64,000 nt of DNA from Chionis minor (taxonomy: Eukaryota > Chordata > Aves > Charadriiformes > Chionididae). Each line of letters begins with the position of its first letter. Within the stretch, counting starts at the first letter, position 1. A program made the position numbers and the translations under genes. Below are positions 1 through 10,638 of this stretch, piece after piece. The notes under the pieces were generated by a model. The model searched no databases. It was not told the origin of the DNA and worked only from the letters and a program-made list of their open reading frames with translations. Location: NCBI GenBank assembly GCA_013398295.1, contig VZSF01007310.1, forward strand, positions 7,491 through 71,490, written 5' to 3'.

Positions 1-117
1 GCTTTCTTTGCCTTAATTGGCTCTATCTTGATGTGCACTTGTTTTGTTTAGCCTATTTTACCACTGCGGACGAGATAGGCAGAAAAAGGAGCGTTTGACT
101 TGGTATGTCTCTGATTA

Positions 118-148
118 TTTTTTTTTTTTTTTTTTTTCCCTCCCCCCC
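118..148. repeat. Poly-T tract followed by C-rich tract
   Basis: Twenty consecutive T (118-137) run directly into a C-rich stretch (138-148), giving a pure pyrimidine strand of about 30 bases. It is a simple repeat. No target-site duplication or retroposon body is visible next to it, so I do not read it as the tail of a processed copy. Confidence 0.9.
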
Positions 149-936
149 ATCCTCTCTTCCCACCCTTCCGAGGTTAATTTGCATTTGAGGTCTAATTCAT
201 ATTTCAAAGCCCCGGCGTTTGAGGACAGTATAGGAACAAGGCATTCACTTCTGTTTCTGAGGAGGAGAGTGTCCTGTATTCGCCCTTCTCCGTATAATTG
301 CATTTTGTTCACAACTGATAGGGATTTACATGGGTTATCCTCTGATCATTTTTTTGAAGAGTTGGATCAAATTTAAAGAAAAAAATAATCTTATTTTTTT
401 AAATTGCAAAAGGGAGCAAATACCAGGCATTAAGAAAGGAGCGTAAGTTATTAGCAATGTCGCAAAACTTAAAGTTCAAGGCACAGACTGTATATTAATA
501 TAAATGTATTAATGTGCTTTCCTCAGAGTTGGATTTCTAGCTTCTGAACGTCTGATTTTGATGACAGTCAGAAAAAGTCGACTGTACCAATACCGTGGTA
601 TATTTATAGTTCCTTACATCTATTTACAGGTGATTTTACTGCAGTTTGCTACTCTTGCTCCGGCGCTTTGTAATTGTTTCGCTCCTGAAAGGCATTTCAT
701 AGGATTAGATGCTGCTTTACTCATTAAAGACTTTCAGACTACCCAGGTATAACTTCCATCCACATCTCTGGAAATAGTTATGTGGCCATGTAGACTGTAT
801 GGAAAGATTATAAAAGATACATGGTCATATAAAAAGATTCTGGTTTATATCCACGGTTCTTTCAGTTCTTCGGATGTGATGAAGAATCCGTCTACGTTTA
901 GGCCTTTATAGGTCCGTTAAGGACTTCCTTCACATA

Positions 937-990
937 TTTTATTCATATACATAAAATGAATTTTATTTATATACATAACGATTACATGAA
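937..990. repeat. Imperfect tandem duplication, AT-rich, about 24-30 bp unit
   Basis: Two adjacent units (about 937-960 and 961-990) share the core TTTTATT-C/T-ATATACATAA and both end in ATGAA. The second unit carries a few extra bases before its end. Just downstream (993-1017) there are overlapping small palindromes built from CATATG and GCATAATATGC. This probably arose by local slippage. Confidence 0.6.
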
Positions 991-1063
991 TGGCATATGT
1001 TGCATAATATGCATATGAGGCATTTCGAGTATTTCTACACGCACACAAATTTATTTTTCAGAA

Positions 1064-1105
1064 ATGTATATGTGTGCGTACGTGCGTGTTTATACACGTG
1101 TGTGA
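1064..1105. repeat. Alternating purine-pyrimidine (TG/CA) stretch
   Basis: A degenerate TG/CG/TA alternating run that includes TGTGTGCGTACGTGCGTG and ACACGTGTGTG. It is a decayed TG microsatellite. Such alternating sequence can adopt Z-DNA; that is a general property of the class and nothing here shows it happens. Confidence 0.65.
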
Positions 1106-2819
1106 TGAAATACATGCTGGAAGAGAAAACTACCCAAAATAAAAAATGTTCATAAAGGAAAAGCTGTTAAGGTAGTTCACTGGGAGTTTGCATCTGGTGC
1201 CTCGCAAAAGTCACTGAAGTTACAGACTTTACTGTAAATATCTACATACACCCCCATCTCAGTGTAAAACTAATTGTGCATATATTTGTCCTTCTAGAAC
1301 TAACTAAACAGGGCTATGAATTATGCCTAAAAAGATGCTACTGAGATAAAAAACTTATGAAATAGTAATGGAAAACGGAATTTTATATAATGCCAACAAC
1401 TTTAGCATGATTCTTGGCATAAGCAATTTAGTGCAATTTCATTTGTCTGAACCAGGGTGGTATTACAAAGTGAATTAATAGAACATTAGTACTGAAAAAA
1501 AGAAACACTTCTTCCTTTGAAATATGAAGTGCCACTAACTTGAGATGAAACCTGAAAGTCAGTGAATAATATATGGGAAATATTAATATTTTAAATGTAT
1601 CATATTTAAAATTGCTGTGAACTTAAACAAGGTTTCATATCAAGAAAAAACAAGTAATTCATTTTAGCTTCCAATTTCATATGCAACATTTTACAAATGA
1701 AGCAATTCACTAAAGAAGTGAAGTCAGGTATGTAAGCTTATTTTGTTATTTTGCACATGAAATACGGTCATTATGGAAGATAAATTTAATTTGGGAAATG
1801 ATAAAAAAGAACATTTGTTTTATTTTTCTACTGAGCTGCAAGGAAAACATTTTTAAGTAGCTGATTAATGAGATGAAATGAACTGATATGGCCCATAATA
1901 CCACGCAGGCTTTTGTACCTCGTGAAACCGCACCACAACGGGACCTTTATAAAAAGTATGGAGTCAAGTAATGCAATCATATTTTAAATTTAGAATGGGA
2001 GTTGATACGATTCGGCTTGATGTTGTAAAAAGTGAGCCCTCTGGCACTTGGCATTACATTATTTAAAAATTACTCCTGCAAGGAGAGTTAATAGAAAGAG
2101 TGTAGTGGGGTTCAATCCCAGCACTTCCGCTCGGGGGCAAATTGCGGTGCCGCCGCCTGCCTCGCTGTTGGTTTTAGTGGGGAGGAAGCACAGCCCTCGC
2201 TCCTCTCCTTCCTGAGAGGGCTATTGACTCCAGCGCTTCACTGCCCTGCTCCGACGAGCAGGGACAGCCTCTGGAAGCCAACCCTTGTGCTCCTTGGGAT
2301 GGGCCAAATCCCACCTGTCCCCTTCATTGAATCCGCCTGGAGTTTTGTCTCATGGGAACGAGCAGCACCTGGCCCTCTGTCCGCTCCCTGGTGTATCTCC
2401 ACTGGGCCTTAATGCCAACGGAGGGGTTGTTTTTGCATTTATTTGATGTGGAGGACGTTAGGTCCGAGGGCCACCTTGACCTTGCCCTTGCACCTAAGCC
2501 ATCTCAGGGTTAGATCCTACCTGCTTTGGCTCTGGTGAACCAGGCCAGCAATAATTGTTCTTGCTGTCTACAATGTGTAGGATACACGTGACTGGGCATT
2601 TTGAACAGCTGGGCAAAAAGATGTGTCTTTGCACCGATGGAAAGCGTTGGATGCATGTAAGATTAGTGAAAAGGGCAGTTGCGTGCCCCGACTCGGGCTG
2701 TCACGAGGACTGTAAGCACTTCGGAACTAGCTTGTTGAAGGACAGCTAAAGTCTGGTTAGTCCATAACCTGATTCCCACCAGGAGCTAGTTGCAGGCGCC
2801 ACAGAAGACGGCAGAAGTT

Positions 2820-2851
2820 TGTGGTGGTGATGGTGGTGTTGGTGGTAGTGG
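2820..2851. repeat. Degenerate (GGT)n trinucleotide repeat
   Basis: Repeated TGG/GGT triplets with single interruptions over about 32 bases. In one frame they encode a Gly/Val-rich run, but the surrounding open frame (2790-3035) has no other sign of being coding. Confidence 0.7.
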
Positions 2852-4152
2852 GAGACAGGACACGCTTGTCACCTGCCACACAGCAGATCTCTTTCTAGCC
2901 TCTTTTGCCCAAAGCCCTGGCACGTTTGCTATACTTCCCCCAATTACCTCCCATTACTTTCGGTGGCTTGCGTTTTCGTTACAGATGCCCAGTGCCCTTC
3001 TGGAACTCACCGTAGATACTTTAAATTCAAAATAACTGTGATGGGGACCACCTCTACCCCCCTTTTCCTTCTTACACAGTTTTGCCATTTTATCACAATT
3101 TGTTTAAATATACGTTTCTCTGCTGTGAAATAACCTTTCATTCCACATTTACACCCATATGCACAATGCTAACTCATAGCAGAAACAACATTTTAAAACA
3201 GTGTCATGCTTATAGGATAATTATTAATCTTGTCAGAATAAAAAGCATACTAAAAGTGCTCCATACAAAGGTTTGTGCCTTAACGTTTTTGAAAGTTTTT
3301 TTTTAAGTAATCAGAGATGTCATAACAAAGGGAGAAACTATACGATATATAGCACGTAGTAAAAGTATATGACTCCTACAGGACTATTTAGAAATATACA
3401 AAGATTGTTTTTTCTCCTTTTGGTTAGCAGACTACTTGATGAAAAGGTATGTTTTTATTTTTATTCCTGCTTGTGTCTTACAGTCCTATGAAGATGATGT
3501 GAAACTACAAATTCCAAATTTTAGTAGCTATAAATGGTATAAAAATAAGGAGGAGGAGTGTTTGTGATATGTATCTGGAGGGATAAATACACAATAATCA
3601 TGCAATCTGATAGCAGAAAGAATAACTATTTGACAATAAAACCAATGCTAAATACAAACAGAATAATATTGTTCTGGTGAGAAATATAACAAATAAAAGG
3701 ATGCAAGAAAAAGACACTTTTGAAAATCTCTGTTTAGATCTTTTCCAGTTGAATGTTTGTTTTTAATGTTTTGTGACCACTGAGGTACGGTTAGTGAACA
3801 AGTTAGTCAAAACTTTTCTGTCTTGGTTTTCATATCCCATATCTATAAATCAACAAAGTAACCTGTAGCAACCCCACTTAAAGTTAGGAAGTTGGTTTTG
3901 CTGTTCATTTCTTGGGATTTTCCTGAGATCAGATTTTGTATGCTCTTGGCTCGTGTGCTAAAATTGCTGCGGTATGGGAGCAGTGTTTGTAGGGTCATCT
4001 ACTGATTTTGTGTAGGAGGGTCAGAGTTTTCAAACTGGAGGTTTATACAGGCACAGGAAAGGGATGCGGCAGGAAAGGGACTATTTTTCAAGGGCACTGG
4101 GCACTTACCCCTTCATTTGACTTTAGCGAGAATTGTGAAAACTCAGTATTTT

Positions 4153-4244
4153 AAAAAAAAAAAAGGTGACTACTTGTCTTTAGAAAGTCTAGTGTGGACA
4201 TAGAAATCTGACTTCTGGTATCTCTGACTGGAAAAAAAAAAAAA
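4153..4244. repeat. Two poly-A tracts 68 bp apart, each followed by GGT
   Basis: A runs at 4153-4164 and 4232-4244 are both followed directly by GGT. The sequence between and around them is not otherwise duplicated, so these are probably two separate homopolymers and not a tandem repeat. Confidence 0.7.
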
Positions 4245-4709
4245 GGTAAAATGCTACCACTGGAAATTTCTATTTTTATCTTTGTATAGGTTTAGCATCA
4301 GCCCTGTGGATATAAAAAACAAACCTACCTTTCCCCATGCGGGTAGCTGTTTGCCTTGTCTTTTCCTTCAGAGAGGTAGGAGACACAATTAAACCGCTAC
4401 CGCCCTGAAAGAAAAAGACATCAGTAATAGAAATTATTGTTCATTACTCAATTAAGAAAATAAATCTAGAATGCCTGGGGTGAATTATGATTTCAAATGC
4501 TGATGTTTTGACTTTCTGAAATTCGGATCTTAGTACTAAACTCTTCCAGCTATTTCTCACTACCGTTAGGAAAGAATAAGATGCAAATTTCAAAGGCCTG
4601 TTAGAGGGACAGCTTTCTGCACTGTGACACGCTTGAAACCTAAGGAAAAAATAGCAAATGTTTTTCAGAGCCACCAATGGCTGAGGAGAGGAGAATTTGC
4701 CCTAGAGGT

Positions 4710-5105
4710 CTCTGCGCCGGTGAACCCCACAGCAGGTTGCGTGCACTTGGGGTTACGCGCTCCTCTTCGGAAGAGGAGAAGCAGGAGAACCGAAACCCAT
4801 GACTGGCTATCAGTCAAAGTCCCCTCGGTGCAGCGTCATCAATTTTTGGGATCAATTTTGGCCGGATGGTGTTGAGCCGAAAGTGGGAAAGAGGCCCAAT
4901 CCAAATCTCCGCACACGCCCGGCGCCCATAATGCGGGGGCAATTTCTTTGTCTGCAAATGATGGGTGAAGCCATGACCCTCCTCCCAGCAAAACCAGGGA
5001 CAAGCCGGCCCCACGGCCTCCGGCAGGAGCTGGGGTCCCCGGGTACGAGCGCTGCCCCTCTTTGTTGTGCCGAACCTGTAAGGACGGGGCTCCCCTCTGC
5101 CTCCC
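4710..5105. promoter_or_regulatory. CpG-rich patch, possible regulatory element
   Basis: I count about 24 CpG dinucleotides in roughly 400 bases of otherwise CpG-poor DNA. The patch contains an 8-bp perfect hairpin (CTCCTCTT at 4760-4767, AAGAGGAG at 4771-4778, loop CGG). Several overlapping open frames occur here on both strands (up to 139 codons on minus, 4839-5258). They are better explained by high GC content than by a gene: none has a recognisable domain, and they overlap each other on both strands. Preserved CpGs suggest a germline-unmethylated element such as an enhancer or minor promoter. This is inference. Confidence 0.4.
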
Positions 5106-5710
5106 AGCCCCAACTTGGCTCTTTGGTTTCATCCCTAACCACGCTGCTAGGTTTTTATTTTGTTTGGAATCCCGGCTTCGTCTAGAAATGATTGGGCTGT
5201 GCTCAGCGCTGGCTGTCTTGATAGGTTTGAAATTCCTGGGAAACCTCAATACTGGCATTTTATAAACACAGTAAGCAAAGCAGGCTGGAATACTAATGGG
5301 TGAAACACATTTTAAAGGGGCACCATCACTTTGAATTTAATCTGTTAAAATATATCGGCTAGGGGCAGTTTGGGGGAGTTGCAGCAAAGCCACAAGTGTT
5401 CTTTGCAATTTAAAGCTTCTGTGTTTTAATTATTTCTTTTTTCTGCCACTGCAAAAGATCCCTGGAGACAAAGGGGGCTGTGACACTGAGGAACAGGTTA
5501 TCCTGACTGCGCAGGGAGTGCCATAAACACCACAAAATGGACACACAGAATAAAATACAACACCCTCCTCCTTCCCAATTTCTCTAATTTCTGACATTTA
5601 TAGTAGTTATGTTGCATCAGCTGCAGGTAAAAAGGAAAAAACCAGCAGATGGAAATGTGGTCCCTAAACTGACCTAGTCTCTTTAAATTTGCTTGAGAAC
5701 CATCTCAGGG

Positions 5711-5749
5711 AAAAAAAAAAAAAAGAAAGAAAGGAAAAAAAAAAAAAAG
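5711..5749. repeat. A-rich simple repeat (A14-GAAAGAAAGG-A14)
   Basis: Two runs of 14 A separated by a short GAAA repeat give about 39 bases of pure purine. No retroposon sequence precedes it that I can recognise. Confidence 0.85.
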
Positions 5750-6469
5750 ACATACTACACTGTTCTGGATTTTATTTGTTTAAATGCAAATTTATGGAGC
5801 TGGCCACACACCAAAAATTGGAGAGTTTGGTACTGCAGTTGCTTTGGTGTATTTTTCAGCATTGTAATGGGCTACAGGGAGACAAAGGAGAATATGAATA
5901 TATGGCAGTTGATATTTAGATTTGGGTGACTTTTTTGCTTGTTGTAACTGTCATTTTTAAAAATCCATTTTCCTTCTATCATGCTATTGAATCGCAGCAG
6001 ACGTTGATATAGAAAAGCCGGAATTATTTAATAACCAGAATTAGGAGTGATTTTTGTACTATATTTCTCATTACCGACCTCTCAACTGATGAGGAATCCT
6101 GAGGTCCGGGCTAAACTCTCCCGTAGGGTGGAGTGGGCAGTTAAAAGAGTGAGGTGACAGACAGACCTCTTCCTCACCCCCCAACACCGCTTCCTTTATA
6201 AAACAGTAGAAACCAAACCCTTTCACAGAGCATCGAAAAGCAAGCCCAAGCGTGGCACTACTATCACACCTTTCACGGTATTTTTTTTCAGGAGTCTGTC
6301 CCCGATTTTAGTCCAAAGGAGCTGCTTTTGGGAATTGCGTGTCCGGCTCCGGCGTTTGCCTGCTAAGGAAGAGGTATGCTCTTTGTCCCTCACCTGCAGA
6401 TGGCTAGGATGCTTTTACTTTTCCGGTGTGAGCGCTTCCCAGTGGGCTGCGTTCAGAAAGTGCTTTTCG

Positions 6470-6670
6470 TAGCATTAGTACAGAACCAAGTTACAAAAGA
6501 ATATTAATCTAATACATTCCAAAATTCAAATATGTGTGATTAATAAGCATTATTATCTATAAATAAGGCTCTAATGATACTTTGGCAGTGTTGTAAACAC
6601 AAGAATCAGAAGCAATTATTGTCATTATTGTTCTGCAAGTACTTTCCATGAATACCAAATGGATATTACT
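6470..6670. promoter_or_regulatory. Candidate conserved enhancer-like block rich in homeodomain and SOX-type motifs
   Basis: This AT-rich 200-bp block carries many TAAT/ATTA cores, ATTGTC and ATTGTT (SOX-like) words, and CTATAAATAAGG, which is close to the MEF2 consensus. It is not repetitive and has no coding frame. Motif density alone is weak evidence in AT-rich DNA, so cross-species conservation would have to decide it. Confidence 0.2.
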
Positions 6671-8248
6671 GTCCAGCTCCTTGGCACATAGAAATCCTGT
6701 AAAGAAACAGTTGTCAGTCAGCAAGGTTTGGCCGGCTGCTGTTAACTACGTTTGTCTAAAATACAGCGTACCTAAAGACAAAGCCCGCAAGTTATTGAAA
6801 GCGGGATGATTGTTGATTTAAAATTTCTTCTTTGTCTTTTGCAACCCCCTAAGTGATGTTAAATAAAGCCTATGAGAAAGTTTTCACATCCTGTGAGATG
6901 AACTGTTTGTGTGATGGCTGTGATTAAAAATGGAAACGGATTCTCTGCCAAAAAAGCTGCCCTTCTTTGTGCGAAACCCACAAAGGTGAGAACGTCCCAG
7001 CTGAAAGGTGGTGTGAAAATAAAGGCAAAGATCCCCCCCGGCCCCAGCCGTTGGAGGTAACCTACGGCTAGTTTTCAAGGATGTGGGATGAAAGGGGTGT
7101 TCATCCCCATCACATTTACCTCTCCCCGCTTTGTACAGGTCCCGTAGACTCAAGTCACGCTGGTGGCTGGGTCCCACTCGCTGTGACACCCCCACTCGCC
7201 CTCCTTTGGCAGTCTCACCTCCCTCACCAAACTTCACCGCTTTAGACGGCGCCAGCCAACAGCAGCATTTTGTGGTGGGTGTCATGTTGTTCTTCAGATG
7301 CCAGGGTGTCATCGCGAGTGGGAACAGTGTGGGTCTGACTCTCCAAATCTGCAGAAAGAAAAAGAAAAAAAAAACCCAAACCCCAAACAGTAAGCTTTAC
7401 TTTCCAAATGTGTTCAATTCTTCTTTCCTCTCCTTGATATTTGGGGCGTGCAGCACCCTATACCATGTGGTTTAACATTTTGTTCTCTATTTGTAGGTCA
7501 ACATTTCCATGATTAAACTTCATCCTTTATTCAGCCTGTTCTGGCTAGGCTTTGCAGCACATGTGATATAAGCTGTTTTCACAGCTAGTAGGCCAAATCT
7601 TACTCTGGATAAGGGAGCCAAACATATGTGACTGAGTCAGACACTTAAATCAGCTCCCTGGTAAATGGGAGATAACTCCAGGTGCAGTGTTGAACACTGA
7701 GAACCAAAAAAGTGGGAAGGGTGGCCAACGTTCCTCCGTGTGGGAAAGGAGACATCCTATGCACACAGACAGTGAAATTATAGCCCTGCCCAAATTTCTC
7801 TCTCCCACGTTTGCCTGAGGATACGGAACCCTCTTTGCTGAAGTCCTTGGGAATCTTTCCATGGGCTTTGGTGGGTTTGGGATCAGGCCAGGCTGGGGCA
7901 AGCTGAGCTGCAGCTGGGCAGGGGATGGGCTTGCGCAGGAGGAGTCGAGGTGGGAAGAAGTGAGGTCCTCTTTGAAGAGCCCACCTTGCACTTGCAGTGT
8001 GCACAAGGTGGTTGCTGGGGGGACATGGAGCACCCTGCCTGTGGCACCCCTTTTCTTTCACTTGCCCTCTCTTCATCGCCCTGACATATCCAGCTCATTT
8101 CCTGACTGAGGCTGGTGGCTCTTCTTTTGCCTGGGGGCAGGTATCAGTTGTTCTAATGCAGGGTTGGACTGGGTGACCTCTCCTCATTAAACCAGTGGAA
8201 CAATTCCTGGAAGTGCTGGCCACCCAGAGTGAGCATTACCCAATCCAA

Positions 8249-8270
8249 CAGTCCTCGGTGCAGAGGACTG
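8249..8270. repeat. Short perfect inverted repeat
   Basis: CAGTCCTC (8249-8256) and GAGGACTG (8263-8270) form an 8-bp stem with loop GGTGCA. A third copy of AGAGGACT follows at about 8276. It is probably incidental, lying just upstream of a CR1 insertion. Confidence 0.6.
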
Positions 8271-8422
8271 GCATTAGAGGACTCTCTGCTGTGTGACCAG
8301 CAGCCTTCCTCCTCCTGTCCTTCTTTGCCATTGCCTGGTAACTCGGGTAAGTACAGGGAAGCCTACAGGGCTCATTAAGTGCGAACAGAAGAGCCAGATG
8401 AGCGGGCGGGTGTCATTCCATG

Positions 8423-8570
8423 CCCCATCCTCAGAAGTGTTCCAGGCCAGGTTGGATGGGGCTTTGAGCAATCTGGTCTAGTGGGAGGTGTCCTTGCTCA
8501 TGGCAGGGGGGTGGGAACTAGATGATCTTGAAGGTCCTTTCCAACCCAAACCATTCTATGATTCTATGAT
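8423..8570 (+). mobile_element. CR1 LINE, 5'-truncated 3' end
   Basis: This is a short 3' fragment of a chicken-repeat-1 retrotransposon. It reads through the familiar tail phrases CCAGGTTGGATGGGGCTTTG, CTGGTCTAGTGGGAGGTGTC, AACTAGATGATCTTGAAGGT and CCTTTCCAACCCAAACC, and ends in two copies of ATTCTATG. CR1 copies in birds are usually truncated at the 5' end and end in such octamer repeats instead of poly-A. The close agreement with the remembered consensus makes it the youngest transposon in the window. It is also the only clear CR1 on the plus strand. No coding capacity remains. Confidence 0.93.
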
Positions 8571-9941
8571 CCAGAGCTGGTATGTCGTTGCTGTGTGACA
8601 TTCCTACTTTCACCAGGGCTGGACTGCTCCTGGCTGTTGGGGTGCTAGGACCCCAACAAGTACAAGTACCCACAGCAAGTACTAGGGTTGGCTAGAGAGA
8701 ATAGCAACGGAGAGCTCCTGCAGCAAGTCCAGGGAGGACATGTTTCCCTCAAATGGGCAAGGCTGTACCCATAATGTTGCAGAGCAAGGACTGCGCTTCA
8801 TCTCTTTCTTAGTGATGAACTGCGTCATCACGCAAGGGAGCTGGCAATGAACCATTTCTCTCAGGAATAAGCCCTTCCAGAGCTCCACTCGGGCTGACTC
8901 CTTCAGCTAAAGGAAATACTGGGAATGCAGACAGCAGGATTTCCAATGACTTTTGCTTTTATCTTTTCTTTTATGGCACCCATCCTTTAGCTTTTGTTCA
9001 TTTGCTTTGATTTTTTCAATAGCTTTTTTTTTTTTCGTTTAGATAAAGCATCTCCAGCTCAAAACTAAATCTACTTGCTAGATTATCAGCAGATAAGCTC
9101 AAATAGTGAATATTGTAGCTGTGCGAGCATTGTGTTACCTGCTGTTTAGAAAGTCCAGTCCTAATAATACACATGGTGGCGTATAGGATCAAGTGGATGC
9201 ACTACTCTGAGGCTTTGAGGACCTGCCTCATGGCTGGGCAAATCCCTGGGCATGTGCGTGAGCGTCTGATCGACTTCCCTGCCATCGCGTTGGGAAGGAA
9301 AGCCTGCTGGCTACAGCGAGAATATTGCTGAGGACCTGCTGAGGGCAGGTGCCTTCAGTGCTCGTCATGTGGTCAGAGGACGTTGTCCTGAAGCAGGGCA
9401 TAGAAGCAGATAACCTGGTCTGATGTGCCTGGGGACATGAAACAGTGCAAGGCAGAGGAGGATCAATCGCACACTCCTGGAAAGCAACAGGGAGAGTACC
9501 AGGATTCTGCCCTCCCTGGCATGAAAGTTAATCAAGATTATGCTGGAATAAATCCATATGTGCTTCAAAGACACATCAGTGTCAAATTAGTAGAAAGGAG
9601 AGTGGAATTCAGGCCGGGAAGATCTGCCGATAGGGTCAAGTGGCCTCCCTGTCCCTGGGTCTGCCTTTTGGAGACACAAACTGCACTTTGGTTTCCCTTT
9701 TAAAAGGGAAAAAGTGTGAGCCAAATGGTGGTGCTTACAGAAAGCAAGGGGAACAGAAGAAGGTGGGAAAATCCTGTGATTAGGGTGCAAGAGGATCACG
9801 CAACAGTACAGCGATGTGAACTTGAGGAAAAGCAAATTAAGCTTTTTCTCTGTGGCTATTTAGACGAAGGAAGTTAAGTCACCATTTTCTTATGCTTAAA
9901 TAACAGTCTCCCTCTTCCATGGTATAAAAGATCTCAGGATC

Positions 9942-9988
9942 ACACAGGAATGAATTAAGACTGTGATACCAGACGTAATTTCAAGTTA
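9942..9988 (+). repeat. Short dispersed similarity, copy 1 (partner at 13259-13306)
   Basis: The stretch CACACAGGAATGAATTAAG...ATTTCAAGTT resembles CACACAAACATGAATTAAG...ATTTCAATTT 3.3 kb downstream, with about three quarters of bases identical over roughly 47 positions and no gap. It may be a remnant of an old repeat family or a chance match. I do not recognise the family. Confidence 0.3.
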
Positions 9989-10599
9989 ATGAAGAGATAG
10001 TGTATTTCGTGTTATCTTTTCTCTTGTTTCTGGTTGTCTTTTTTGGGGGTTGATATTACTGTAAGTAAATACATTTGTCTTTTGTTTCATTTTCCCCTTG
10101 TGACCTATTTCATTTAATTAGAAGGAAATGTGTAATAGGGAATGAGTAGCACCACACTGGGCTCCATCCAAAGCCTGTGAAATCATCAGGAACCATTCCT
10201 GGCTTTTTCATGAGCAACCGGATCCGGCCCAGCAGAAAAGAGGGGATATTTCCACCTTATCTGGAAGAATGTGTGCTGCCAGCGTAGAAATATTACAGTC
10301 CTGGTTTTAAGATCTGGCACAGATACTAGGGAAGGATTTTGCTACTGCATATGCCTCTCTGTGCCACATGTTTCACATCTGCGGCAGCACGTTAAAGGAT
10401 AAAGGTTCCTAAGACCTTAACTCCAAATATACATATAAAAAGAAGATACAAATTAAGGGAAAGATAAAAGATATTGATGGAAGTACAGGAGATGCTCTTT
10501 AACATGCATATTATTGACTCAATAGATTGTTACGGCTTCAGAGCTATTAGGGTCTGCTGTGTCAATGTGTACTTAGGGACTGTTTAATATGCAGATGGT

Positions 10600-10638
10600 T
10601 GACATGACAGACCGGAGCCATTACAGTCTATCATGTCA
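10600..10638. repeat. Imperfect palindrome, 13-bp stem
   Basis: The arm TGACATGACAGAC (10600-10612) pairs with GTCTATCATGTCA (10626-10638) with one mismatch, around a 13-base loop. Further out, AGGGACT (about 10574) and AGTCCCT (about 10680), and AATATGCA on both sides, suggest a larger, looser inverted structure of about 110 bp. It is not a microsatellite. It could be an old MITE-like element, a structured regulatory element or a small hairpin RNA precursor. None of these is shown. Confidence 0.55.

Larger units (their letters stand above)
149..4700. other. Unique non-coding sequence, mostly AT-rich
   Basis: No convincing exon, RNA gene or transposon was found. Open frames are at most about 80 codons and lack splice-like borders or recognisable products. 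The stretch 2110-2560 is more GC-rich than its flanks. Short repeats inside it are listed separately. The sequence looks like intron or intergenic DNA. Confidence 0.6.
5106..8422. other. Unique non-coding sequence with simple repeats
   Basis: No gene was recognised. It contains A-rich simple repeats (5711-5749, 7350-7374), an AT-rich block dense in TAAT/ATTA motifs (about 6470-6670), and a GC-rich stretch (7780-8080) giving overlapping chance open frames of 127 and 143 codons on the minus strand. The phrase GGGTTGGACT-GGTGACCTC near 8162-8182 resembles part of a CR1 3' tail but is too short to call. Confidence 0.5.

Noticed and set aside
2105..2125. GGGGTTCAATCCCAGC, resembling a tRNA T-arm
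   Set aside because: No matching acceptor stem, D-arm or anticodon arm upstream.
4814..5258. Three overlapping minus-strand open frames (96-139 codons) and one plus-strand frame
   Set aside because: They lie in a GC-rich patch, overlap on both strands, contain no recognisable domain and have no splice structure; stop codons are simply rare there.
7645..8076. Minus-strand frames of 127 and 143 codons
   Set aside because: Two frames over the same GC-rich DNA, no domain, adjacent to a CR1; composition explains them.
8155..8185. CR1-tail-like phrase upstream of the young CR1
   Set aside because: Only about 20 bases fit and there is no ATTCTATG end; too short to call a separate element.
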